From: an uncultured Alphaproteobacteria bacterium
Lineage (GTDB): Bacteria; Pseudomonadota; Alphaproteobacteria; Rs-D84
Assembly (NCBI GenBank): GCA_946623825.1
Contig: CAMORN010000003.1
Location: 1-64,000, forward strand
DNA length: 64,000 nt
Reading direction: 5' to 3'
Under the pieces are notes generated by a model. That model was not told the origin of the DNA. It made no database searches and saw only the letters and a list, made by a program, of their open reading frames with translations. Shown piece after piece: positions 19,682 through 30,268 of this stretch. Each line of letters starts with the position of its first letter. Within the stretch, counting starts at the first letter, position 1. Made by a program: the position numbers and the translations under genes.

Positions 19682-20980
19682 ATGTTCACAAAAGAAAAAA
19701 TTAAAGATTTACATTATTCTGTATCTGGCAAAATTTCTGCAGAAGATATCCAAAAAGTAGCAGACGAAGTTTTGACAGAATTTGGTAAAACAGCAAAAAT
19801 TGCTGGTTTCCGTCAGGGTCATATTCCATTATCCGTATTGCGTCAAAAATATAACGCATCTGCATATGGCGAAGCTATTGATAAAGCATTAAATAACGAT
19901 ATGACAGCTTATCTGGAAGAAAAGAAAATTCGCTTAGCTGGTCAACCAAAGGTTGATTTAGACGGTTGGGAAATCGGCAAAGATGTTGAATATTCTATGG
20001 AATTTGATATTTTGCCAACATTGCCTGCAATTGATTTAGAAAAAATCACAGTTGTTAAAAAAGTTGCAAAATTAGACGAAAAAGAAGTTGATACAGCTCT
20101 TGAAAACATTCGTAAATCTCGCAGCGTCGCTGAAAAACAAGATGAAAAATACAAAGCACAAAACGGAGATGTTGCAGTTATCGATTTCAAAGGCTTTATT
20201 GGTGATGAAGCTTTCGAAGGCGGAGAAGCATCTAAACACCATTTAATTTTGGGCAGTGGTGCTTTCATTCCAGGTTTCGAAGACCAAGTTATTGGTCATA
20301 AGGCTGGCGATAAATTTGATGTAAATGTTAAATTCCCAACAGAATATCATGCAGAAAATTTAGCCGGTAAAGACGCCAGATTTGAAGTTTTGGTTCACGA
20401 AGTTCGCAAACACATATTGCCAGAAATGACAGATGAATTAGCAAAAGAAGTTGGCCAAGAATCTGTTGAAAAATTGAAAGAACATATTCGCAATATTATC
20501 AGCGAACAATACACAGAAGCATCCCAACGCGATATGCGTAACGAATTGTTAGATGAATTAGCTGATAAAGTTAAACTTGATTTACCAGAAACTTTGGTAG
20601 AACAAGAATTAAATATGGCAAAACAAGAACACGACCATCATAACGCAGAACACGGCCACGACCATAAATGGGACGAAAAGAAAGAAAAGAAAGAAGCAGA
20701 ACGCCGTGTTAAATTGGGTCTTATCTTGGCAGAATGGGGCACACAAAACAAAGTTGAAGTGACTCGCGATGATTTACAACAAGCCATCTGGGCAGAAGCA
20801 TCACGCTATCCAGACCCAAAACAAGTTTTTGAATTCTATAACAAAAATCAAGACGCAGTTGCGATGTTGCGTGGTATGTTATTTGAAAGAAAGGCTCTGG
20901 ATACAATGTTGACTCATGTTAAACAGAAAGAAAAATCTGTTCCAGCAGAAGAATTGTTCAAACAGGCATCTGTCAGATAA
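19682..20980 (+). CDS. tig: Trigger factor
   Basis: GFRQGHIPLSVLRQKY; FKBP-type region VIDFKGFIGDEAFEGGEASKHHLILGSGAFIPGFEDQVIG. Confidence 0.94.
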   Translation: MFTKEKIKDLHYSVSGKISAEDIQKVADEVLTEFGKTAKIAGFRQGHIPLSVLRQKYNASAYGEAIDKALNNDMTAYLEEKKIRLAGQPKVDLDGWEIGKDVEYSMEFDILPTLPAIDLEKITVVKKVAKLDEKEVDTALENIRKSRSVAEKQDEKYKAQNGDVAVIDFKGFIGDEAFEGGEASKHHLILGSGAFIPGFEDQVIGHKAGDKFDVNVKFPTEYHAENLAGKDARFEVLVHEVRKHILPEMTDELAKEVGQESVEKLKEHIRNIISEQYTEASQRDMRNELLDELADKVKLDLPETLVEQELNMAKQEHDHHNAEHGHDHKWDEKKEKKEAERRVKLGLILAEWGTQNKVEVTRDDLQQAIWAEASRYPDPKQVFEFYNKNQDAVAMLRGMLFERKALDTMLTHVKQKEKSVPAEELFKQASVR

Positions 20981-20998
20981 TTCAGGTCAAAACCCTTT

Positions 20999-21028
20999 AA
21001 AACCGCCCATAAAATAGGGCGGTTTTTA
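20999..21028 (+). terminator. Terminator after tig
   Basis: aaaccgcccataaaatagggcggttttta. Confidence 0.8.
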
Positions 21029-21099
21029 ATCGTATAAAACATATTGACATTTATATTTTTTTGTCTACAATACTATAAAATAACAAAAAAGGATTTTTA

Positions 21100-22113
21100 A
21101 TGTCTAAAATTTCTGAATTTATTAAACAAAAACAACACTTATATGAAAATGGTAAAATTTTTGATGTGTCCGATTATTCTCGTACACCAGAAATGTATAT
21201 TGCTTCTCTCCGTAATGCGATGGCATTGAAACAATTACCAAAAAGCGCACAAAACCGCACAGCATATCGTCGCCCAAACCCATATACTGTTGCAACAATA
21301 ATTGAAAAAGAAATTTTAGGACAATTGAAATCTAAAACAAGATTTTTAGAACCTTATTACGACGCAACTCCACGCAACAAATTATTATATTGGGGTGCTT
21401 TATTTGATACTTTGTTTGATTTTTATGCAAATATAAATTCGTTATCTGTGATTGAACCAAGACAACAATACATCAAACAATCTGAATACAACAAAATGCC
21501 AAAACGGTTTCGCAGCGCACTTAAAAAGACTGAAAAAGGCTATGTTGTTGAAAAAGAACCAGCTACTAAAAAATACAGACTGGCTTTTGATGGTTCTTAT
21601 CAAAAAGCAAAATTTTCAGAACTTATGAAAGAAGCACGCGAATTGATTAAATCTATTTATACAGATTCTGTTATCTGCCACGATTTAGTTGACTGCGAAC
21701 ATCGTGAAACCGACTATGGCACAATAGAACGTTTTGAATACGAAGCAATTCATGGGACAATGCCTTCCGATGCAGGTAAAATTAAACAATATTTTATTAC
21801 CGACAAAGAAGCAGATACAGTCCGTAAATTGAAAGATATATTCTATAAAATCCAATGTATGTTCTTGTTTTTTGAACATAAATCAAATGGACAAGACAGT
21901 ATTTATGAATACAACGACGCAAAACGCAGACACAATATTGTAAAAGAAGCTCAGGCCGTTGCACGCACCGCACAACAATATGTAGTCAGCGTAAGAAAAG
22001 AAACCAAATGTCTTGATCACCAAGCTGTTATTGATGCTGAACGTGCATTTGAAAACACAAAAAGACAGATTTTATACGGATTAAGAAAACAAATAAATAC
22101 AAACATACAATAG
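21100..22113 (+). CDS. Hypothetical protein, paralog of the next ORF
   Basis: 337 aa; EYNKMPKRFRSALKKTEKGYVVEKEPATKKYRL. Confidence 0.75.
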   Translation: MSKISEFIKQKQHLYENGKIFDVSDYSRTPEMYIASLRNAMALKQLPKSAQNRTAYRRPNPYTVATIIEKEILGQLKSKTRFLEPYYDATPRNKLLYWGALFDTLFDFYANINSLSVIEPRQQYIKQSEYNKMPKRFRSALKKTEKGYVVEKEPATKKYRLAFDGSYQKAKFSELMKEARELIKSIYTDSVICHDLVDCEHRETDYGTIERFEYEAIHGTMPSDAGKIKQYFITDKEADTVRKLKDIFYKIQCMFLFFEHKSNGQDSIYEYNDAKRRHNIVKEAQAVARTAQQYVVSVRKETKCLDHQAVIDAERAFENTKRQILYGLRKQINTNIQ

Positions 22114-22125
22114 GGGTTATCGGAA

Positions 22126-23091
22126 ATGTTAGAAAAAGTTAAAGATACTTTTATAAAAATCATGTCACAACACAGCAATAAATATAAAAATATTGTTGCT
22201 CAACGTGACAACGCATACAAAATAGAAACCATGTACCCAATTGCTATTTTCAATGATATGCAACATAATTTTGCAAAACAAAAGGGGAATGATTTTGGAA
22301 AAATAAACGATATTCCAACACTTACTTCTTATTTGACATACAAAGACGAATGTTGGGCCCATTATATAAATTACAAAAACCAAAACCCTCAAAATCAAGT
22401 TTTGTTGCACGCACTGGCATATAAAAAACTGATTGAAATATATAAAAAATATCTGGATAAACCTTTTGAAAAATGCGGTATAATGACACAACCAACATCA
22501 AAAGATATTCCTGTATTATCTGCACAAGAATATAAAAATTTACCGAAACGTTATCGTGGCGCTTTCCGTAAATACAACGATAATTTGTACATATTATCTG
22601 CACCATATAAATCAATGCGTATTTCTTCTACATTTTTAGAAAGCATCTATGTAGTTAAATTATTACAAAAAGCAGAACAATTGGTTTCTAAAATTTATCG
22701 TGAAATTGATAATCCTGACATAGATTTTGGTGGCATGAAAATATACGAAGGCAACAATAAACCACAACCGGCATTTGTTAAAGATTCTTTTGACGCAATG
22801 TTGGTCAGCGACGAACAATTTAAAACGATTAACGAATTACATTCTGTTTTCGTAGAAATATCAAGATTTACCATGCCTTGTTCCGTATATATCCCATCAA
22901 AAGAATCTGTGCATACAGATGCACCTGTATCTGGGGCATGGCGTATTTATGACGAATATGAAAAAGAACAAAACCGCAAAGGAACTTATCTGCGCAGTCG
23001 TGAAAAATTACAACCACATTTGGATACATACAAAAAAGAACACGCAAAAATTATATCTGAATTGAAAGAAAATCTTGAAAAAGTCAAATAA
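22126..23091 (+). CDS. Hypothetical protein, paralog of the previous ORF
   Basis: 321 aa; EYKNLPKRYRGAFRKYNDNLYILSAPYKSMRI. Confidence 0.75.
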   Translation: MLEKVKDTFIKIMSQHSNKYKNIVAQRDNAYKIETMYPIAIFNDMQHNFAKQKGNDFGKINDIPTLTSYLTYKDECWAHYINYKNQNPQNQVLLHALAYKKLIEIYKKYLDKPFEKCGIMTQPTSKDIPVLSAQEYKNLPKRYRGAFRKYNDNLYILSAPYKSMRISSTFLESIYVVKLLQKAEQLVSKIYREIDNPDIDFGGMKIYEGNNKPQPAFVKDSFDAMLVSDEQFKTINELHSVFVEISRFTMPCSVYIPSKESVHTDAPVSGAWRIYDEYEKEQNRKGTYLRSREKLQPHLDTYKKEHAKIISELKENLEKVK

Positions 23092-23092
23092 T

Positions 23093-23120
23093 AAAAAAGC
23101 CACAAACAGTGGCTTTTTTT
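23093..23120 (+). terminator. Terminator after the paralog pair
   Basis: aaaaaagccacaaacagtggcttttttt. Confidence 0.8.
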
Positions 23121-23204
23121 ATTGAATTAAAACTTCATATTGTCTATTATCAAATAAAATTCAAGGGGGGCAGAGGGAATAAACAAAAAAAAGGAAGAAA
23201 CAAA

Positions 23205-24173
23205 ATGAAGGCCTATCTTGATATTCTTAAAAATTGCCTTGAAAATGGTACTTTATCTGATAATCGCACCGGTATCAAAACAATTCGTATTCCATGGGGT
23301 GCAACATTTCAACACGATATGTCAACAGGTTTTCCATTGATTACCACAAAATTCACACCATTAAAAACAATTTCCACAGAATTGGAATTTTTCATAAATG
23401 GTTATACTGATAAAAAATGGTTGCAAGACAGAAATTGCCATATTTGGGACGAATGGGCAAATATAGATGCATGGAAACCTTCATATGATAAAAAATTACA
23501 AATGATGGAAGAACGCGCAAAAAATGCTGGCAAAACCGTATCTGATGCTGAAAAGAAAGAATTACAAAACCAAGAAATGAATTTTACGCGTGATTTGGGG
23601 CCGATTTACGGATGGCAATGGCGTCATTTTGGCAGCACTTATCATTTTAATCCGTTTGTTGTATCAGATAACTATGATTTAAACAACCCTGGATTTGACC
23701 AATTAAAATGGGTTGTCAACACTGCCAAAAAAGACCCAAATAATCGTCGTTTGATTGTGAACGCTTGGAACCAAACAGATATGAGCAAGATGGCTTTGCC
23801 ACCATGCCATGTTATGCACCAAATTTTGATTCATAATGGCAAATTGAATTTGATTTGGACACAACGTTCATGTGATATGTTCTTGGGCATACCTTTCAAT
23901 ATTGCTTCATATGCAATGCTGCTTTTGTTGTATGCGAAAGAATTGGGGTATAAACCTGGGATTTTACGCGGCGAATTACACGATGTCCATATTTACGAAA
24001 ACCATGTTGACCAGGTAAAAGAACAATTATCCCGCACACCTTATGAACTACCACAGGTTGCTATAAATGACGAAAACTGGAATGGTATGTTTAATTGGCA
24101 CGCAGACGGCGGATATAAATATTTAACAAAATATCTGCGTCATGAACAATTGAAAGGTGATGTTGCTAGATAA
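23205..24173 (+). CDS. thyA: Thymidylate synthase, ThyA type
   Basis: DNRTGIKTIRIPWGATFQHDMSTGFPLITTK...MALPPCHVMHQ...QRSCDMFLGIPFNIASYA. Confidence 0.96.
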   Translation: MKAYLDILKNCLENGTLSDNRTGIKTIRIPWGATFQHDMSTGFPLITTKFTPLKTISTELEFFINGYTDKKWLQDRNCHIWDEWANIDAWKPSYDKKLQMMEERAKNAGKTVSDAEKKELQNQEMNFTRDLGPIYGWQWRHFGSTYHFNPFVVSDNYDLNNPGFDQLKWVVNTAKKDPNNRRLIVNAWNQTDMSKMALPPCHVMHQILIHNGKLNLIWTQRSCDMFLGIPFNIASYAMLLLLYAKELGYKPGILRGELHDVHIYENHVDQVKEQLSRTPYELPQVAINDENWNGMFNWHADGGYKYLTKYLRHEQLKGDVAR

Positions 24174-24179
24174 TTTACA

Positions 24180-24208
24180 AACGCCCGATAAAAAGGGCGT
24201 TTTCTTTT
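24180..24208 (+). terminator. Terminator after thyA
   Basis: aacgcccgataaaaagggcgttttctttt. Confidence 0.75.
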
Positions 24209-24350
24209 GATTTTGCTTGATTTTCTTAAAAAAAGTCTATATAATACGCTTGATTTCGTGGGTGGGCACGATTTCAATAAGATTAACCCCACAAGACCTC
24301 GTCTTTTTATAAAAAGCAATATGACGATGGCAAACTTTGTTATAATTCTT

Positions 24351-26039
24351 ATGAAAGATTTATCCAAAGATTTATTTAATCCATTATCCGGCGAAGATTT
24401 CGTCCAGATGTTTGATAAAAACTATGGCACACAAGAAACTTTGCAGGGTTATGCTACAAAAGGAACTGTAAAAGACATCCGTGGCGATTTTGCTATGGTT
24501 GATGTTGGTTTAAAATCAGAAGGCCGCATTCCATTAAAAGAATTCGGTGCATCTGTTCCATCCGTTGGTGATATCATCGATGTTTTTGTTGAACGTTATG
24601 AATCTCGCGAAGGAACCGCAGTTCTGTCTTATACAAAGGCTCGTGCTGAAAAAGCATGGAAAGATTTGGAAAAAACTGTTGCAGAAGGTATTGATCCAGA
24701 AGGAACAATTATCGATGTTGTTCGTGGTGGTTATACTGTCGATATCAACGGTGTATTCGCATTTATGCCATCATCTCAGGTTGATCATAAACCTGTCCGT
24801 GATGCAAAATCTTTGATTGGTTTGAAAGACAAATTCCGTATTTTGAAAATGGACGCTTTGCGTACAAACGCAATTGTTTCCCGTCGTGCAATCCAAGCTG
24901 ATACTATCGCTGCTGCTCAAAAAGAAGCAATGAAAAACATTTCATTGGGTGCAGTTTTGGAAGGTACAGTTAAAAACATCACAGATTACGGTGTATTCGT
25001 AGATTTGGGCGGTGTTGACGGTTTGTTACATGTTACAGATTTGTCTTGGAAACGCATTAATCACCCACGTGAATTGGTTCATGTTGGCGAAAAAATCAAA
25101 GTCAAAGTTATTCAATTTGACCCAGAATCTCATCGTATCTCTTTGGGTGCAAAACAATTGGAAGAAGATCCATGGGAAACAGCTTCCAAAGCATTCAATG
25201 TTGGCGATACAGTAACTGGAAAAGTTACATCTTTGACAGATTATGGTGCATTCATTGATTTGGGCAATAATATCGAAGGTTTGGTTCATATGTCTGAATT
25301 GTCTTGGACCAACAAAAATATTCACCCAAGCAAAGTTTTGCAAAATGGTCAAGAAATCAATGTTGTTGTTTTAGATATCGACCAAGAAAAACGTCGTATC
25401 TCTTTGGGTTATAAACAATTACAACCTAACCCTTGGAAAGAATTCGCAGAATCTCACAAGGTTGGCGATGTTATCACAGGCCCAATCAAAAACACAACTG
25501 AATTTGGTTTATTCGTTGCTTTGACACCAGACCTTGACGGTATGATTCACATTTCCGATTTGTCTTGGAATAAATTAGACGAAGAAGAATTGAAAAAATT
25601 CGTTCGTGGTCAAGAAGTGACAGCAAAAATTTTGGACATCAATCCAGAAAAAGAACGCATCACTTTGGGTATTAAACAATTGACAGAATCTGCTGAAAAC
25701 AACAGCACAACTATCAAAAAAGGCGCAGTTGTTTGCGGTACAGTTTCTGAAATCACTCCAGATGAATTGATTCTTGATTTGCCAGGCGAAGCGAAAGGTA
25801 CAATCCGTCGCACAGATTTATCTCGTGAAAAAGCGGAACAAGACACATCTAAATTCAACATTGGTGATTCCGTAGAAGCATCTGTTGTTTCTGTAGATGG
25901 CAACAATGTTAAATTGTCTATCCGTGCTTTGCAGGTAACTTTGGAAAAACAAGCAGTTAAAGAATTCGCTAACGAAGCCGATTCTGGTTCCGTATTGGGC
26001 GACATCTTGGGTGCTGCAATTGAAAATAGCAAAAAATAA
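24351..26039 (+). CDS. rpsA: 30S ribosomal protein S1
   Basis: Multiple S1 motifs, e.g. GAVLEGTVKNITDYGVFVDLGGVDGLLHVTDLSWKRINHP; start assigned at MKDLSKDLFNPLSGEDF. Confidence 0.94.
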   Translation: MKDLSKDLFNPLSGEDFVQMFDKNYGTQETLQGYATKGTVKDIRGDFAMVDVGLKSEGRIPLKEFGASVPSVGDIIDVFVERYESREGTAVLSYTKARAEKAWKDLEKTVAEGIDPEGTIIDVVRGGYTVDINGVFAFMPSSQVDHKPVRDAKSLIGLKDKFRILKMDALRTNAIVSRRAIQADTIAAAQKEAMKNISLGAVLEGTVKNITDYGVFVDLGGVDGLLHVTDLSWKRINHPRELVHVGEKIKVKVIQFDPESHRISLGAKQLEEDPWETASKAFNVGDTVTGKVTSLTDYGAFIDLGNNIEGLVHMSELSWTNKNIHPSKVLQNGQEINVVVLDIDQEKRRISLGYKQLQPNPWKEFAESHKVGDVITGPIKNTTEFGLFVALTPDLDGMIHISDLSWNKLDEEELKKFVRGQEVTAKILDINPEKERITLGIKQLTESAENNSTTIKKGAVVCGTVSEITPDELILDLPGEAKGTIRRTDLSREKAEQDTSKFNIGDSVEASVVSVDGNNVKLSIRALQVTLEKQAVKEFANEADSGSVLGDILGAAIENSKK

Positions 26040-26061
26040 TTTTTGATTGTTTTTAAATTTG

Positions 26062-26087
26062 AAGTCCCACTTTTTTGTGGGACTTTT
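26062..26087 (+). terminator. Terminator after rpsA
   Basis: aagtcccacttttttgtgggacttttt. Confidence 0.8.
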
Positions 26088-26129
26088 TATTTTATTTATG
26101 TTAAAATATTCAAAAAGAAAGAGGTATTT

Positions 26130-26684
26130 ATGAAACCAGAAATGCTCGTTTTTGTCGGTGGTCAGGGCTCAGGTAAGGGCACTTTCGCAAAAAAATTAAT
26201 ACAAGATTTTAACTATAATTATGTCGAGGCGGGCGATATCTTGCGTCATATGCCAACCGACAGTGAAATCGGTAAAAAAATTGCCCGTGGCGAATTATTA
26301 CAAGACAACGAATTATTTCCTATTATTGAAAAATATATCACAACAGACAAAGATATTATCATGGACGGTTTTCCACGAACAATGGGTCAGGCAAAATGGT
26401 TGGTTGAAAAATATTCCGACATATTTAATATTCGGATTATCTTTTTAGATATTACCGAAGAAAAAATGTTTGCCCATATTCAAAACAGAATAAAAGAGGG
26501 CGGAAATCGTGCAGATGATATGGATGAAAATGCTGTACGGAAACGCATTGCCGCGTTTAAAACAACAACTATGCCGGCAATTGAATGGTTATCTACGATT
26601 AAAGACATTGAATTTTTTGATATAAAATTACCAACTGATGATATAGATATAAATTACAATCACATATTGAAAATCGTAAAATAA
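26130..26684 (+). CDS. Adenylate kinase-like nucleoside monophosphate kinase, short form
   Basis: P-loop VGGQGSGKGTFAKKL...VEAGDILR...IIMDGFPRTMGQA. Confidence 0.88.
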   Translation: MKPEMLVFVGGQGSGKGTFAKKLIQDFNYNYVEAGDILRHMPTDSEIGKKIARGELLQDNELFPIIEKYITTDKDIIMDGFPRTMGQAKWLVEKYSDIFNIRIIFLDITEEKMFAHIQNRIKEGGNRADDMDENAVRKRIAAFKTTTMPAIEWLSTIKDIEFFDIKLPTDDIDINYNHILKIVK

Positions 26685-26710
26685 AAAAATCGCCAAATGG
26701 CGATTTTTTT
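26683..26710. terminator. Bidirectional terminator between converging genes
   Basis: aaaaaaatcgccaaatggcgattttttt. Confidence 0.8.
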
Positions 26711-26721
26711 GCTGATTTTAA

Positions 26722-27606
26722 TTAAAAAACTCTTCGGCGGGCGAGTGTGTATAAACCGTATCCGGTCAACAACACCATGATACATATAAATATTACCAAT
26801 GCGGTGTGTGCATGGTTTGCGTATGGTAAATCCATATTCATTCCGTAATAACCGACGACCACACTTGGCACCATCAAAACAATGTTCCAAATTGTCAAAC
26901 GATTAATGTAAGTATTGGAATCTATGTTAATGACACTTTCAAATGTTTCTTTGATAGATTTCAACATCTTGCTGTAACTGGTTACAACTTCGATAGCCTG
27001 ATTAAATTCAATACGGGCATCTTCGGATAATTCTTGGTTATCTTCGTCTTTTACAAAACCACGCAATTTATCCAATTTATCCATAACGGCAATATTACCT
27101 TTTAATGATGCCATATATAAAGTATATGCGTTTTCTACTTCCAATAATTGCATCAATTCTTGTTTACGGATATTTTCTTGTAATGTTTTTTTAGAATTTA
27201 CAACTTTCTTGTTTAATTCTTTCAATGCGCGCAGATAAGATTCAGCAATATAATAAATAATATTCAAAATGAATGTTTCACGCGTATTCATTTCTTCGTC
27301 TTTGATTTTATCCAACAAATCACATCTTTTACGACAAACAGTTATAACATGTTTATTTGAATAAATAATAGACAATGGTTCGGTATGCCATGTTGTATCC
27401 ATTTCACGGTTTGCAATAGGGAAACGAACAATTATAACCTTGTAATCGTCTTCCAATTCAAGGCGAGGTTGTTCATCAGGGTCTAAAATATCAGAAATAG
27501 TATCTTCGTCTATTTTGTAATCTGTTAACAAACGTTCAAAATCTTCATGGTCTGGGTTACCAACATTTACCCAAGAGAATGTTTTTAATTTTTTTGTGTC
27601 AAACAT
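26722..27606 (-). CDS. corA: CorA-family Mg2+/Co2+ transporter
   Basis: Two C-terminal TMs with YYGMNMDLPYA (GMN motif). Confidence 0.93.
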   Translation of the reverse strand: MFDTKKLKTFSWVNVGNPDHEDFERLLTDYKIDEDTISDILDPDEQPRLELEDDYKVIIVRFPIANREMDTTWHTEPLSIIYSNKHVITVCRKRCDLLDKIKDEEMNTRETFILNIIYYIAESYLRALKELNKKVVNSKKTLQENIRKQELMQLLEVENAYTLYMASLKGNIAVMDKLDKLRGFVKDEDNQELSEDARIEFNQAIEVVTSYSKMLKSIKETFESVINIDSNTYINRLTIWNIVLMVPSVVVGYYGMNMDLPYANHAHTALVIFICIMVLLTGYGLYTLARRRVF

Positions 27607-27810
27607 GACATTCTCCTTTTTTTAATTGGAAAATTCACTTCTTATAAAACGTAAGAATTTTATCATAAAAACAGCAAAAATCAACTTTTTTTGAAACACA
27701 AAAAATACACGCAAAAACCCTGTTTATATAGGCTTGTATTTTTTACTTGCACGAATCGGTAAAATATTACTAGTATTCGCATAAAGAATAACAAAAGGAA
27801 AGGCTACACA

Positions 27811-28188
27811 ATGATAGTTGGAATTGGTATAGACCTAGTGGAAAGCGACAGATTTCTCGACTGGTCTGCATTTAAAAAACAACGTATCTTTACAAAAACA
27901 GAATTGGAATACGCCGATAATGATTCTGCAAATGCTGAAAAACATCTTGCTAATTTCTGGGCTGCCCGTGAAGCAACATTGAAAGCATTAGGCACAGGCT
28001 TTGGCGAAGAAATTTCTTTTTCTGATATATCTGTTGACCATGATGATAATGGCCGTCCAGAATTGGTTATTGTTGGTGGTGCAAAAAATCTGTTGAAAGA
28101 AATCGCCGGTGCAAATGCACATATTATGTTATCTATCACAGACCAATCTGATTATTCAGCTGCAATGGTTGTTATCGAAAAACAATAA
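27811..28188 (+). CDS. acpS: Holo-[acyl-carrier-protein] synthase
   Basis: MIVGIGIDLVESDRF...FWAAREATLKALGTGF. Confidence 0.94.
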   Translation: MIVGIGIDLVESDRFLDWSAFKKQRIFTKTELEYADNDSANAEKHLANFWAAREATLKALGTGFGEEISFSDISVDHDDNGRPELVIVGGAKNLLKEIAGANAHIMLSITDQSDYSAAMVVIEKQ

Positions 28189-28201
28189 AAAAATATTAAA
28201 T

Positions 28202-28230
28202 AAAAAAAACCGCCAAATGGCGGTTTTTTT
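28202..28230. terminator. Bidirectional terminator between acpS and converging ORF
   Basis: aaaaaaaccgccaaatggcggttttttta. Confidence 0.8.
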
Positions 28231-30250
28231 ATTCTTCGTATTCCATTTCTGCCTGATATTGTGCTTCTTCTTCATCATAAGACAAATCGTCAGGATCAAC
28301 AAATGCAGGTTCTTCTTCAAATACAAAACCTGTTTCTTCCACATTTTCTTGTACAACATCAGATTCTTCTGGTTGTGATTCCGAAACAAACATATCATCG
28401 TGTTTAGAAGCAACTTCGAATACAGGCTTATTAACAACCGGTTCCGCAACAGGTTCTTCCATTGGTTCTTCATCAACTTCTTCTTCGACAACAAGACCAG
28501 AAGTCATTATTTTTGCAGGAACAGCATCTAAAACAACTGGTTCAGATGGTTCTTCATCTACAAATGCAGATTCTTCAACCGGTTCTTCTGGGGTTAGTGT
28601 TGTTTCTTCCACAACAGGTTCAGACTCTGCAACAACCGGTTGTGCAACATCAACAAACACTTCATCACCATCAACAACGACATTTTGTGGTTCCGTTGCG
28701 ACAGGTTTTTGTTCTTCAATTTGTTCTTCAACCGCCGGTGCAACCAAAGCAGGGGTTGTTGTATCCATATTCTTTTGATATACCCACAATGTAAACACAG
28801 ACAAAACAATCAAAATCAACAACAATATATAATATATGAACGCAGGTTTAGAATGTTCTTTCTTGACTACTTCCATATAATTTTGCAGATTTTGTGGTTC
28901 TGTTTTTGGTGTTTCTTCTATTTGTGGAACCGGTGGCATCGGTCTTATTACATCTTCAACCGGCGTTGATTCTTCTGGTTCTGCAACAAGTTCTTCCACA
29001 GGTGTATCTGCAATTGGTTCTATTGGGGTAAATGTTTCAAGCACAGGTTTTTGTTCTGGAACCTCTGGCAAGACATTTTCAACAGGTTTAATTTCCAATG
29101 GTGCAGATTCTTCTTCGAATACAGGCGGAACAAAATCAATTTCAGGTGTTGGTTCTGTTGTTTCAATTGGTTGAATTGGTTCTTCAACAGACATCATATT
29201 TTTATAATCATCAACCGAAGATTCTGGAACAGGAATTTCTTGGAATTCAGAAATACTTTGTTCTGGTTCAACTGGCTTTTCAGAAACAGATTCAGTCAAA
29301 GATTCTGACGAATACACCGGTGTATCAAAACTGATTGGTTTGAACGCGATTTCTTCATTCATAATTTCAGGATCTTTGTCAAACAAAGGTTTGATATCAG
29401 ATTCTTCTTCGATTTCTTCATCTAAATCTTCATTGAATTCTTCTTCGTTGTCTTCTGGTTCTGCAACAACCTCATATTTAGGTGCGACAGAAACAGCCTT
29501 GCTTTTTGGGGCAGTGTTCTGACGAACAATCTGTGTTTCTGGTTGATTCAACAAATCGCTAGCCAATTCAGCATCAACGGTTGCAATTTCTAATCTTTTT
29601 TGCGCAGATTCCAGACGCTTTTTAGCGCGTTTAATTTTTTCGTTTGTTGCATCTATCTGAGATTCAATACGCAAAATTTTAGACGCAGATTGTTTTGTTG
29701 GAACTTTTCCAATTTCTTTTTTCTGCTGAGATAATTTTGCACGCAAAGATTTCAATCTTTCTTGCAATCTAACAATTGTTTCTTTTGTACGAACAATTGT
29801 TGCATTTGTCTTTGTAATAATTTCATTTGCAACATTTAATCTGGTCATTGCACTGTGACGGGCCGCAGAATCACGCAAAATATTCAATTGCACAATATCA
29901 TCAGAAATATCATCACCTGCAACAAATGCGTTGATTAAATTTTCATAGACATTTAATCCAGAATATTCAATATCCAATTTTTGATATTTATTATCCTGCT
30001 TTGGACGGATAGTTTCTAAATCAACCCCATATTGATTGGACAAAATTTCATCCCATTTTTTATCGCCATCTGGATTTATAACCAACAAAACATTTGGCTT
30101 TTTTTCGGTGATAGTATTATCAACGACAAAAATCAGCGTATCATTTTCATCATAGAAAGCATTTATTTGATTGTTTTCTATCAAATATGAATGCATAACT
30201 AAATCACCATAATTTGTTTCAGATGAAATATCTGTTCTCTCTCCAATCAT
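28229..30250 (-). CDS. Hypothetical single-TM protein: N-terminal domain, coiled coil, long acidic Pro/Glu/Val-rich segments on both sides of a TM
   Basis: 673 aa; coiled coil IVRTKETIVRLQERLKSLRAKLSQQKKEIG; TM FIYYILLLILIVLSVFTLWVY; 19 bp downstream of gcrA. Confidence 0.8.
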   Translation of the reverse strand: MIGERTDISSETNYGDLVMHSYLIENNQINAFYDENDTLIFVVDNTITEKKPNVLLVINPDGDKKWDEILSNQYGVDLETIRPKQDNKYQKLDIEYSGLNVYENLINAFVAGDDISDDIVQLNILRDSAARHSAMTRLNVANEIITKTNATIVRTKETIVRLQERLKSLRAKLSQQKKEIGKVPTKQSASKILRIESQIDATNEKIKRAKKRLESAQKRLEIATVDAELASDLLNQPETQIVRQNTAPKSKAVSVAPKYEVVAEPEDNEEEFNEDLDEEIEEESDIKPLFDKDPEIMNEEIAFKPISFDTPVYSSESLTESVSEKPVEPEQSISEFQEIPVPESSVDDYKNMMSVEEPIQPIETTEPTPEIDFVPPVFEEESAPLEIKPVENVLPEVPEQKPVLETFTPIEPIADTPVEELVAEPEESTPVEDVIRPMPPVPQIEETPKTEPQNLQNYMEVVKKEHSKPAFIYYILLLILIVLSVFTLWVYQKNMDTTTPALVAPAVEEQIEEQKPVATEPQNVVVDGDEVFVDVAQPVVAESEPVVEETTLTPEEPVEESAFVDEEPSEPVVLDAVPAKIMTSGLVVEEEVDEEPMEEPVAEPVVNKPVFEVASKHDDMFVSESQPEESDVVQENVEETGFVFEEEPAFVDPDDLSYDEEEAQYQAEMEYEE

Positions 30251-30268
30251 TTGGAATCTCCCGTTTTT

